Positions 39,301 to 47,300 of a stretch of 63,494 nt of DNA are shown here, one piece after another. Position numbers and translations under genes: made by a program. Below the pieces are notes generated by a model. That model saw only the letters and a list, made by a program, of their open reading frames with translations. It searched no databases and was not told the origin of the DNA. The first letter of the stretch is position 1. Every line of letters starts with the position of its first letter. This stretch comes from a virus: IMG/VR virus record IMGVR_UViG_3300018422_000004, positions 1 through 63,494 of that record; one strand, 5' to 3'.

Positions 39301-40053
39301 GACGTCCTGCGCGGCCAGCAGTTGCAGGCGCGACTGCAACGCGGCGATCTCAGTGCGGATCCGGGCATCAGCCAGGTCCGGTGTGATCGTAGGATCAAGC
39401 AGCGTCTGGAGCTGCGCCCGGACCGCCGCCATTTCACGGTCCACGTCCGAGGAATCCGCGGTGAGTTCGATTTCCGGTAACGCTTTGGTGGCCGCCACGA
39501 GCCTGGCACGCATCAAGGCCGCGAACGCACCGACCTGCCGCTCAGCTGACTCCGTATCCGCCTCAACGGCCAGGGTCGCGGTGCGTTGCCGCTCAAGCCG
39601 ACCGAGGTTACTTTCCAGGCCCGCGATTTCCGCTTTAGCCCTGGACACGTCGGCAGTAACGTTAAGTCGGGCGTCCTTGAGGGTAGCTAGTTCCGCTTTG
39701 AGCTGTTCGAGCCGCTTGCGCGCGATCTCAGTTCGGGCCGTGACCTCAACACTCGCGGGTTGGTCCTGGAGCCGTTTCAGCTCCCGTTCAACACCGCTGA
39801 TACTGGCCTTAGCGGTCGCTGTGTCCGCGTCGATCTGGAGTTTGACGTTGTTGAGGTTATCCAGCTCCGCTTTGAGTTCCGTGAGCTTGCGCTGCGCCTC
39901 TTTAATAACCAGGTCGACACTGGGGTTGGCCCTGGTTTGGTCGAGCAACCTGAGTTTGCGCTGGAACTCGTCGACACCACCAGCGAGTTGCTTGAACGCA
40001 CTCGACGCCTCACGGTAGCGCGCCCCGATATCGAAGTTGAGTTGCGAAGACAC
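36343..40053 (-). CDS. tape measure protein
   Basis: About 1236 residues from a GTG (MSSQLNFDIGARYREASSAF). N-terminal 280 residues are coiled coil with repeating LKAELxxL patterns; a hydrophobic central block (about 290-430) has several membrane-type helices; the C-terminal part is Gly-rich. This is the classic tape measure layout, setting siphophage tail length and later entering the host membrane. By the usual rule of about 0.15 nm per residue the tail would be roughly 185 nm (inference). Confidence 0.92.
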   Translation of the reverse strand: MSSQLNFDIGARYREASSAFKQLAGGVDEFQRKLRLLDQTRANPSVDLVIKEAQRKLTELKAELDNLNNVKLQIDADTATAKASISGVERELKRLQDQPASVEVTARTEIARKRLEQLKAELATLKDARLNVTADVSRAKAEIAGLESNLGRLERQRTATLAVEADTESAERQVGAFAALMRARLVAATKALPEIELTADSSDVDREMAAVRAQLQTLLDPTITPDLADARIRTEIAALQSRLQLLAAQDVTIDARFNATSALAEFALLRRAMASVDRDGNSLRRTTGALGTAFGVLAGGVGVALSGLGAAVSVVGSLTGLGTQAGSAMTSLGASIAKSGGQVTGSLTSLVSSAAAAAAQLAVTGAVLVGIGSLIAGAASIAVAGIGQLGGAVIALASGIVPLTGLLGTLPGLLIPVGIAVGTLAIAFGDEGLKKELENTKKAFEPLVADIRNQLRPALTELLGAVNGLVPVFQRVAPVITGALSDVASGFSNILKSSTFKSDLEELMRSSGATIRGLGTAFQLVFLGLTDMAIAAQPAVDSLVGLIQEGALAFQQFMAEGRRTGELATFFQQGVTVLRQVLEVVGNLSGLFKDLWDSANRTGAFQATLGAINDGITRFRDYVDDAGGAWDRLMAKAGPVTAAIVRLVESIGKAFVDMGANVDIIPLLDKISSAITNMTPTFVDIANKAVPAFERIIGVIERVVIAVGPDIAENFEGLATAFERMEPSLKGIIPFLGDLVVGIGNAIAVAGTLADNLITLAGIGQKILAGDIKGALLDWTALQVRTRAASEAFNQVPGAANAAAGAVRGVGEAVEEVPPGKDVIISLDTSSMNADTQAAITYINSVPQNWFTRFAGDMINLGAVAVMAQTETGKVPDRRVTTFTGDISQLSPQAATAVAQINAAPQTWLTMFGGDVIDIMSKAGTATGSINAVPGDHPTAFNGDPGGAVAAAGSATGAINGVPDRSDTAINAQDNTSSVVRDVWNALNGLNGHVVTTFIDTVRRFFGDGGMIMTDGAVAMAPGGTLGHNNAANRMQPMSGRTARIVPPRTLRVIGDRMTDDEAFIPINDSPWSTAILGETARRKGFALVPLAGADVMPMSRGGINLRDERAWEWIQKLLERFRGGAPGGGGGGIPTVPGGVGGPAGPAPVGRLPQATLRTMFHTAGGMASMTRANPLYAPMPLHGQKTQAGGAVKVDMSNLSFRLTGNRFMDNLLEEIANSIRSRGGDPQIVFGRR

Positions 40054-40121
40054 AGGAAAGCCACCGCCCTCCACGGAAAAGTACTACTGGGATTACGCGG
40101 TGGGCGGTGGCCCGATTGTGT

Positions 40122-40508
40122 TTACGTAGCGCTGGCCTGCTCAGGCTCGGCGTCAGTGGCGTGCTCGACGGTGGTGGCGTCTGGCTGCTCCAGGTGCTCC
40201 GCCGCAGCAGCAGCGATGGCAGCTTTGTCACCCTCAGTCAAGTCGAAACTCAAACCCGCCGCGAAATCAGCCAGCGACAAACTGTCGATCTCCGCCCAAT
40301 CAACCGGCTCACCGGCCCGTTTCCGGAGCAGAAACACCAAACCAGCGAGCACATCCGGATCCAATCGACCCAAATTCTCCAATCCCTCAGCCCAGTCCGT
40401 GATCGTCAAACCAGTCTGGCGTTTAATGGCCCGCGCCTCACCGATCGACGGCTCCTTCAACGGCCCCAGATCGGACTCATACGTTTTATCCCCGAGCGTG
40501 AGCTTCAC
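40122..40508 (-). CDS. tail assembly chaperone-like protein
   Basis: 128 residues: KTYESDLGPLKEPSIGEARA, IKRQTGLTITDWAEGLENLG, VLAGLVFLLRKRAGEPVDW. This helical pattern resembles small tail assembly chaperones. It sits immediately before the tape measure, where such a protein is expected, yet a frameshifted chaperone pair already exists upstream. Overlaps its neighbour by ATGA. Confidence 0.5.
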   Translation of the reverse strand: MKLTLGDKTYESDLGPLKEPSIGEARAIKRQTGLTITDWAEGLENLGRLDPDVLAGLVFLLRKRAGEPVDWAEIDSLSLADFAAGLSFDLTEGDKAAIAAAAAEHLEQPDATTVEHATDAEPEQASAT

Positions 40509-40969
40509 TTTGATCCTTCGATTCGTCTCGCCGTGTTATCCATAGCGCGCTGCACCGCGTCCCGCGCTTTAGGTTCCGCGCGACCCGTCGGATCAGAGAA
40601 CCAGCCAGGTTTCACAGCATGGGTGAACCAATGCCGGCGATTGCCGTAAAGCGGAGCCCGTAACCGACCACGGTCAATATCAGCGATTTGGCGCCTCGAC
40701 ACCGCGGTGATCCGCATCCCCACCGAGCTGCCCGTGAACCGCCACTTCGTGTGAACCGGGACATCAGCAATAATCCGCGCCAACCCACCACGATGCGGCA
40801 ACTTCATCAAAGCCGACACCTTGATCTCCGCTTTGATACGCGGCTCAATACGCCCAATCCCCAAACGCAACTCACGGCGCAGGATCTCGTCACCATCACG
40901 CAAACGCCGACCCAACCTGATGAACTGCTCCCGGCCCTGCACAGTGACCTGCACCGGTACACGAGGCAT
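40505..40969 (-). CDS. HK97 gp10-like tail/neck protein
   Basis: 154 residues. The start VQVTVQGREQFIRLGRRL and the Arg-rich middle resemble HK97 gp10-type minor structural proteins. In most siphophages this gene lies before the tail tube gene; here it is after it. Confidence 0.5.
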   Translation of the reverse strand: MPRVPVQVTVQGREQFIRLGRRLRDGDEILRRELRLGIGRIEPRIKAEIKVSALMKLPHRGGLARIIADVPVHTKWRFTGSSVGMRITAVSRRQIADIDRGRLRAPLYGNRRHWFTHAVKPGWFSDPTGRAEPKARDAVQRAMDNTARRIEGSK

Positions 40970-40973
40970 TAGC

Positions 40974-41339
40974 TCACTCCAGTTCCGGGTTACGAATCAG
41001 GCCAGCACTCCGACCGCGGATTTCACTGATCTCAGGTGCGCACTGCGTTCTTTCAAGAACAATGCAGCCTTCGCAGTCGATGAACGTCCCGACATACGCC
41101 CTACGGTGACCACCCTGGCTCTCGTCCCATTCCTCCGGTCGGGTGTGGCACACCGGGCATTCCTTCGCTTTGCGCGCATACCACCAGATCGCTTTGTCCC
41201 GGTCGCTGGTCAACTTCGCCAGGAACTCACTGTGGAAAATCTTGAAATCCGCGCAGACCGCCAACTCAACCGCCAGCTGGGGATCTACGTCTAGCCTTTT
41301 CCCAGATCGGGGTCCGGGGCGCGATAGTTCAACTCCCAC
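40974..41339 (-). CDS. frameshift-expressed extension of the tail assembly chaperone
   Basis: The frame is entered by -1 slippage at the GGGAAAA site just before the end of the first chaperone gene; after slipping the ribosome reads GKRLDVDPQLAVELAV and on to LIRNPELE. It contains CPVCHTRPEEW and a CEGC motif, probably one zinc site. As in lambda gpG-T, the fusion is made in small amounts and guides tube assembly around the tape measure. No independent start is needed. Confidence 0.75.
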   Translation of the reverse strand: MGVELSRPGPRSGKRLDVDPQLAVELAVCADFKIFHSEFLAKLTSDRDKAIWWYARKAKECPVCHTRPEEWDESQGGHRRAYVGTFIDCEGCIVLERTQCAPEISEIRGRSAGLIRNPELE

Positions 41340-41740
41340 ACAGTGTTAAACAGCTCAATCGATTCGCCCGCTGTCATCGGACCAGTGGCGCCTAGGTATT
41401 CAGTCCAATCCTCCTCGGTCACATCACTATCGATGCACGCCGCGAACAGTGCTGGTGCGAACGTTTTCGGGTTAAACAGCACCGCCTTGTTCCGCTCCCG
41501 CTGACCCGCGGTCGGCGGATGCTCCTCCAGCAACGCCTCCATCAACCCAGGAGGCAACGCAGTGATGGCGACCTGCTCATAGCAGGCATCAACGGCTTCT
41601 TGCGCGAGCGCGATCCGGGTATCGTCACCAGCGGCTCGGGCCGCCAGAAGCTCAGCCCGAGCCGCAGTGTCGTCATCAATACGCAAGCTGTACCGGGTCG
41701 AAGGCAGCTTCCGTCCAGACAGCCGATCCTTCAGGCCCAT
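41291..41740 (-). CDS. tail assembly chaperone (gpG-like)
   Basis: 149 residues. Follows the tail tube gene (shared TAATG) and ends six bases after the slippery heptamer, so most product is this form. Composition (RYSLRIDDDTAARAELLAAR; WTEYLGATGPMTAGESIELF) is typical of actinophage chaperones. Confidence 0.8.
   Translation of the reverse strand: MGLKDRLSGRKLPSTRYSLRIDDDTAARAELLAARAAGDDTRIALAQEAVDACYEQVAITALPPGLMEALLEEHPPTAGQRERNKAVLFNPKTFAPALFAACIDSDVTEEDWTEYLGATGPMTAGESIELFNTVWELNYRAPDPDLGKG
41297..41303 (-). other. programmed -1 ribosomal frameshift site GGGAAAA
   Basis: The minus strand reads CTG GGA AAA GGC TAG in the zero frame, so the heptamer G-GGA-AAA is in the exact X-XXY-YYZ register. 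Slipping back one base avoids the TAG and enters the open downstream frame. The same class of site is used for gpG-T in many siphophages. Confidence 0.85.
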
Positions 41741-42231
41741 TAGGCAGGAATCGCCAGCGACTGACCAGGCTGGCGGGTGATGCTGAAGCTGATCTGCACC
41801 TTGGTGGCTTCCCCACCGGTCGCAGTACGCATGATCCCCACAGATGTGACGGTAACCGGATAAGTTTCCATCTTATTCGCGGCGATATCACCACCATCCA
41901 TAAAACAGATGTAGCCGGTGGTGTTCCGGGGCAGTAGCGCCCGGACGTCCACACCAGACTTCGAGGAGTAGAACGTGATACTCGAATCCGGGGACGATGT
42001 ACTACCCGGGATGCGGGACTGGAACAGGTTCAACATGTCGGGGGTGTCGATCTGTGCGCCCTCAACTGTCCAACCGGAGAGGTCGTTGATCTCACCGGAC
42101 AGGTCGGTGCCGGCGTTGAGTTCCGCGCGGGTGGGGGTGAGGTTCGCTGCGGCGATGGTCGGCAGGTAGTAAACCTTCGTGACTGCCTGATCGGTGAACC
42201 GCGTGCTCGCGGTCAATGCGGGGGTGGGCAT
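41740..42231 (-). CDS. major tail tube protein
   Basis: 163 residues, beta-rich (GWTVEGAQIDTPDM; SSITFYSSKSGVDVRALLPR), directly before the frameshifted chaperone, the invariant position of the siphophage tail tube gene. A full-length paralog lies at 32.2 kb. Confidence 0.85.
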   Translation of the reverse strand: MPTPALTASTRFTDQAVTKVYYLPTIAAANLTPTRAELNAGTDLSGEINDLSGWTVEGAQIDTPDMLNLFQSRIPGSTSSPDSSITFYSSKSGVDVRALLPRNTTGYICFMDGGDIAANKMETYPVTVTSVGIMRTATGGEATKVQISFSITRQPGQSLAIPA

Positions 42232-42338
42232 GGGTTACTCCTTGCCGATACTGGTTGTTGTGGGGTGGCTGTTATTCATCGTCGGAAACGGTTCGCCACC
42301 CGGATGCGCGGAGGAATGGGACAGCGGAGTCGGGGACT

Positions 42339-42605
42339 TCAATGGGTTGATCGGGAAGTGCGGGGTGCGTCATCGTCGTCACCGCTGCCGTCCTCCTCTT
42401 CGCTGCTGTTGTTTTCCGCGGGCTCGGTCACCGGCTCGACGGTTTCGGGGAGTGGTACTCGGATGAGTCGGGTTTCTTCCCGGAATTCGGCGATCTCTTC
42501 ATCGGACGCTGACCGCCAACCCGCGGCGCGGTGCATGGGGACCGAGGAGTCGGGAACATCGATCCACTGCTCGGACGGCAGTTCGGGGTGAATGAGAATT
42601 GGCAT
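42339..42605 (-). CDS. hypothetical structural-region protein (88 aa)
   Basis: N-terminal PSEQWIDVPDSSVPMHRAAG and an acidic Glu/Asp/Ser-rich C-terminus, a common small protein near the tail tube gene of actinophages. No function known. Confidence 0.6.
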   Translation of the reverse strand: MPILIHPELPSEQWIDVPDSSVPMHRAAGWRSASDEEIAEFREETRLIRVPLPETVEPVTEPAENNSSEEEDGSGDDDDAPRTSRSTH

Positions 42606-42611
42606 GGTTCG

Positions 42612-42935
42612 TCACACCCGCAACGCGGCGATGGTCACGGTCGTGGTGGGCGAGCACGTCACGGTCGCTAAACCAGTCGCGGGGTCGCGATAGAATTCGG
42701 CCGGGATTTTGATCATCTTCTCGGTGGCGTTAGTGACGACCACCGCCCGATCGGCGATAGCGAGACCATCAACGGTTCCCGGCGTGGTGATCGTGACCGT
42801 GGTCGGTGCACCACCACCGTTCTTCACGTGAATGAAATCCGTGGTACCGGGCACGACAGTGTCGCTCGCCGCGACCGCCTGGTAAGTAACCGCGATACCG
42901 GCGGTAACAATGTCTTGGGTAGTGAGTAAGGCCAT
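42612..42935 (-). CDS. small beta-rich structural protein (107 aa)
   Basis: Strand-rich (TTVTITTPGTVDGLAIADRA; TVTCSPTTTVTIAALRV). Resembles small head-decoration or head-tail completion proteins by composition and by its likeness to the 50.9 kb protein. Confidence 0.55.
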   Translation of the reverse strand: MALLTTQDIVTAGIAVTYQAVAASDTVVPGTTDFIHVKNGGGAPTTVTITTPGTVDGLAIADRAVVVTNATEKMIKIPAEFYRDPATGLATVTCSPTTTVTIAALRV

Positions 42936-42963
42936 GTGAAATCCTCCATTGGGAAGGCATGCG

Positions 42964-42987
42964 AAAAAGCCCGCCCAACAGGCGGGT
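42964..42987 (-). terminator. intrinsic terminator inside the late region
   Basis: Minus strand CCCGCC-TGTT-GGCGGG followed immediately by CTTTTTC, between two structural genes. A textbook rho-independent terminator, so downstream tail genes must be reached by read-through or another promoter. Confidence 0.8.
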
Positions 42988-43004
42988 GCGTCAAAAGTGG
43001 GAGA

Positions 43005-43439
43005 TCAGAAAACGATGGCGTTGATGGTGAAGTTGACGGCGCATTCGCAACCGTCCTCGGTCTGGTACTGCGCGGCACTGACCGTGTTCAACCGAGCCCG
43101 GGACACCGCGCCACCCAACGTCGGATCAGTTCGCAGCGCGTTACGGATTCCTTCGAGCAGCGCATCAGCGCGATCCCGCACAGTTTTCATCACAGTGCCG
43201 CCATCCCACGCTGACGCCAGGCCCTCAACCTCGAACACCTGCCGGTCATTGTTGAAATCCGCGGGCTCAGCCACCCAAGACACGGTGGGACCCTCCGTGG
43301 GTAGCCAACCGATGGCGATGACGTCTGGTTCCGCGGGACGCGCCAGCCACGGCCCGTCATCGATACGCACCCCGGTGAGATCCGCAGACGACCGCAGTAG
43401 CGCAAGGAGACCATCAACGGCAGCAGGGAACGCGGTCAC
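43005..43439 (-). CDS. tail terminator/completion-like protein (144 aa)
   Basis: Alpha/beta pattern with FPAAVDGLLALLRSSADLTG at the start and strands near the end, as in tail-terminator (gpU-like) proteins located between connector and tail tube. Family by position and composition only. Confidence 0.55.
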   Translation of the reverse strand: MTAFPAAVDGLLALLRSSADLTGVRIDDGPWLARPAEPDVIAIGWLPTEGPTVSWVAEPADFNNDRQVFEVEGLASAWDGGTVMKTVRDRADALLEGIRNALRTDPTLGGAVSRARLNTVSAAQYQTEDGCECAVNFTINAIVF

Positions 43440-43458
43440 TGGAATGCTCCTAAGGAAC

Positions 43459-44277
43459 TCAAGCCATCATCGGCATTCTGCGGTCCGGATCCAACAACTC
43501 CAGGACCCGGCGCGGGACCATGAAACTGATTCCCGGGATCGGTGTGAGGTCGTCGGTACGGCTACTGGGCCGGCGGGCTTGGATGTGACCGCGTTGGGTT
43601 TCCCACATGTGCCCGACGATGACTTTCGCGGCCATCGTCATCGTGGCCGGCACAATCCGCCGGCCGGCGCTGTAGGTGACCCGCAACGGTCCAACGAATG
43701 GTGTGCCGTCGAGTCGACGCACAATCCCGGTGGTCGCGTCGAGATCGACGTCACCCACGGCGTAGGTGATTCCACCGGTCCACACCGGTGCGATAGACGC
43801 CAGCGCCAGCACCGGTGGGTGATTAAGTGTCAACAGGTTGCCTGGACCGTGGACTTCCGACACGGTCCGGACCACAACGGGCCCGACCACGTTTTCCACG
43901 ACCCTCGTCGCGGCCTCAATAAATCCGCGCAGTTCTTCATCATCGACAGCGGTCGTGAGGTTCAGGTGTTGCTTCATGTCGTACAGGGACACGAGGTAAG
44001 GCGGGGTGGCTTCCCGGACATCGAAGATGTCGGAATAGCCGCTGGCGTTGACCCCGGTGGCTACCCAGCGCGCGGTGTGCCGCCCGGCCATCGTGGGTGT
44101 GTAGTCAGCCTGGTAAATGCCCGCGCTGGGATTGGTCACCGCCGGAACAGCAGTGGTCAGGTCTGGCAGTGTGACCGTGAGCGTGACGAGAGTGGCGTTC
44201 GCGAGGTTGCCGGTCGCGTCCCGAGTTTCGATGGTGAGTGGCACGGTGTCGGCCAAGTCGTAAGGAATAGTCGCCAC
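43459..44277 (-). CDS. head-tail connector with N-terminal Ig-like domain
   Basis: 272 residues. The first 90 are an Ig-like beta domain (LTIETRDATGNLANATLVTL; AGIYQADYTPTMAGRHTARW). The rest (YLVSLYDMKQHLNLTT, DDEELRGFIEAATRVVENVVG) is the helical HK97 gp6-type connector fold that joins portal and tail. The fusion is unusual; the Ig-like part may be surface exposed. Confidence 0.75.
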   Translation of the reverse strand: MATIPYDLADTVPLTIETRDATGNLANATLVTLTVTLPDLTTAVPAVTNPSAGIYQADYTPTMAGRHTARWVATGVNASGYSDIFDVREATPPYLVSLYDMKQHLNLTTAVDDEELRGFIEAATRVVENVVGPVVVRTVSEVHGPGNLLTLNHPPVLALASIAPVWTGGITYAVGDVDLDATTGIVRRLDGTPFVGPLRVTYSAGRRIVPATMTMAAKVIVGHMWETQRGHIQARRPSSRTDDLTPIPGISFMVPRRVLELLDPDRRMPMMA

Positions 44278-44319
44278 CTCCGATTCATGTACAGTTCCGA
44301 ATCCGAAAAAGTGGGCATG

Positions 44320-44363
44320 CCGAAAGACCCGGATTCGAGAAACCCGAATCGGGGGTCTTTCGG
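44320..44363 (-). terminator. long hairpin before the connector gene
   Basis: CCGAAAGACCC pairs with GGGTCTTTCGG, and GATTCG with CGAATC inside it. On the minus strand a CTTTTTC follows eight bases later. Lies between the giant repeat gene and the connector gene. Confidence 0.65.
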
Positions 44364-44377
44364 TGCAGTGACTCGTG

Positions 44378-47300
44378 CTAGTCCGACATGATTGCCACAG
44401 TGCGCTGCTGCCCGGACATGGTCGCCGTGGTGCGGTGCTGCGATGACATGGCCACCACGGTGCGGCGCCAACTGGACATGATCACCACGGCGCGTTGCCG
44501 CGATGCCATTCCCGGTGCGTTCCGGGACAGTTCGGTCATCGAGCCTCGGCTGGATCGCTCACCAGTTGCAGTACCAGCGAGCCCGCCCAACGCTGAAGTG
44601 GCGACACCAGTGAACTCCAGTGCCCCGACCGCGACGCCAGTAAGTCCGGCCACTGAACACACGCCTGTGGCATGCACAGTTCTCGTGCCAGTGATCGCAT
44701 CAGCCAAAGCACCCAGTGACGCAAGGGCCGTGCCGTGGACAGACCGTGCACCAGTCGCGGTGGCGGTCAGGGTCGCCAGATCAGCCCACGCGGTACCGGG
44801 AAGGCTCGGTGACCCCGATGTCGAGGCGCTGACCCCACCCAGTGATGCGCTCCCAGCACCGATGACGATGCGGATCCCGGTCGCGGTCGCCGAGATCGCA
44901 CCCAAAGGCGCATCGGCCGATCCGAGTGCCATCCCCGCCCCGGACACGGTCCCCGTCAGCGGACCCAGTGCGGCGTTAGCAGTGCCGGTCGTGGAGCGCT
45001 CACCCGTAGCCGTCGCTGTTACGGCACCCAACTGGCCTGCGGTGACACCCGACACCGTGACGGTTCCGGTCGCCGCCGAGGTCACCGCACCCAGCGAAGC
45101 TGCCACCGTGGCGGTGACGGTCGGTGCGGTGACCACAGCGGTCACCAACGCACCCAACGTCACCGAAGCAGTACCTGTGACCATCCGGGTGCCCGCCACG
45201 GCAGCTGTTGCAGTGCCGAAGCTGGCGTGGCCGGTACCGGTGACCGACCGCACACCGGTGGCGGTGCCGGTGAGCGAACCGAGTCCGTTACTGGCGATAC
45301 CCGCTGTGTCCGGTCCGCCATCGGTGGCGGCAGTCAACGCGTCGAGCGGACTCGCGGCGGTCCCCGTAACCGCACGGGTACCGGTCGCCAACGCGAGTAG
45401 TCCGCCGGACGCTGTGTTCCCGGTGCCGGGTTCGTCGGGTCCGGCCGCGACAGCACCAGCGAACTGACCGAGCGTGGCCGACGCCGCACCAAGCGCGGTT
45501 CGAGTACCAGTGGCTGTGGCAGTGAAGACACCCAGGACCGCGCTGCTGGTGCCGGGTTCGGCGATACTGCCCGACGCTGAACATGACAGCGCACCAAGCG
45601 TGGCAGCCGCCGAACCGGCTGCGGTTCGCGTACCGGCAACTGCGCCAGTAAGGAAACCGAGAGACACCACCGCGGTCCCGGGTTCGTCGGGTCCACCGGT
45701 GATGACACCAGTGAGTTGCCCGAGCGAACCGGTAGCGGTACCGGTGATGGATCGAAGGCCGGTGGCGGTGCCAGTCAGTGCGCCTTGTGCTGCTGTTGCC
45801 TCGCCCGCGGTGTCCGGTCCACCCGCAGTCGTGGCAGTGAGGCCACCGAGTGGTGCCGCTGCTGTCCCCACCGTCGATCGGGTACCGCTGGCCGTACCGG
45901 TCAGCGCACCCAGTGCTGTGGTCCCGGCACCGGTCTCAGTCGCGCCACCTGTAGCTGCGGCCGTGAGTGCACCGAGGTCGGTGGCAGCGCTGCCACTGCG
46001 GCTGACAACACCGCTGGTGGTGGCAGCCAGTGACCCCAGGGAACCCGCTGCCACACCGACCTCAACAGCCCCACCACTGGCCGTCGCTACCAGGGCACCG
46101 AGCGAGGCCGCTGCGGTGCCGTTGGCTACCCGAGTGCCGGCGACGGCGGCCGTCAACAACCCGAGCGCACCGGCCGCAGTGCCCGTCTCGGTCCGACCAC
46201 CAGCGACGGTCGCTGCCAGTGCACCCAGTGACGCGGCGGCGCTGCCAGTGACCGATCTAGTACCGGTGATCGTCGTGGTCAGCGCACCGAGCGCCGAGGT
46301 CGCTGTCCCGGCCTCATCGGGCCCACCAGCCACCGTGGCAGTAAGCGATCCGAGGCTACTGGCAGCGGTACCCGTGATCGCCTGGAAGGCGTTCCCGGTC
46401 GCTATACCGGTCAACGCACCTAGATTGGTTACCGCCGTGCCGGGTGCACTCCGCGCCCCTGCCGCTGTAGCGGTGAGGGCGCCTAGAGTCGCCGCGACTG
46501 TACCTGCGGTGTCCGGTCCACCACCGGCCGTACTGCTAAGCGGACCGAGAGAACTGGTAGCGGTACCCGATGTCAACCGGGTACCGGCAAGCGTCCCGGT
46601 GATGCCGCCGAGGTTCGCGGTACCGACACCTGCAGTATCCGGCCCGCCACTGGTGTTGGACGTGAATCCCGCTAGGCTGCTGACCGCCGATCCGGTGACC
46701 GTCCGAGTCGCAGCCGCTACGGCAGTGAGAGACCCGAAGGCTGATGCTGCGGCGCCGCCAGTGGCGGGTATGCCGAGCGCGGCGGCCGTCAGTCCACTGA
46801 GGTTCGTCGCCGCGGTACCCGACGTCGTCCGTGTACCGGTTACGGTCGAAGCTAGTGCCCCGAGATCGCTCCAGGCAGTACCGGTGACGGCCGTGGTTCC
46901 CGTCGCGGTCGAGGTGAGGCCACCCAGGGTGGCTGTCGCGGTGGCACCGACCGCCGCCCGGGTACCGATGGTGGTGCCGTTCAGCGAACCCAGCGCCGCG
47001 ACCGCGGCACCCGCGGACGGGGACAAAACGAACCCGGCCGCAGTTGCTGTCAATCCGCCGAAATTGACGACGACGACACCCGCGACGATCGAGAACCCGG
47101 CCCCGGGGGGGACCGCGAGTGTCCACGTAGTCCAGCCACCACTGGCGGAAGTGAAGGCACCCGGATTTTCCGAAGCGGCGTTGAGTTGCCGCTCAGCGCT
47201 AGCAACTGACGCGCTAGTGCTATCCACCCCGGTAATGGAGTTCAGGTTGGAATAGTTCGCCGGGGCTGCAGTGGCGGGCGTCGTGCCTGACCCATGACGG

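Noticed and set aside
37387-40545. Plus-strand open frames opposite the tape measure gene
   Set aside because: Arg/His/Ser-rich shadow translations of a well-supported minus-strand gene.
44385-44510. CRISPR array
   Set aside because: The 30-bp units are contiguous without spacers and lie inside a coding frame; no cas genes are present.
44388-47255. Long plus-strand open frames (359 and 593 codons) opposite the giant gene
   Set aside because: They are antisense shadows of the repetitive high-GC gene, made of Val/Pro/Ala-rich sequence without ribosome sites; the minus frame has real domains.
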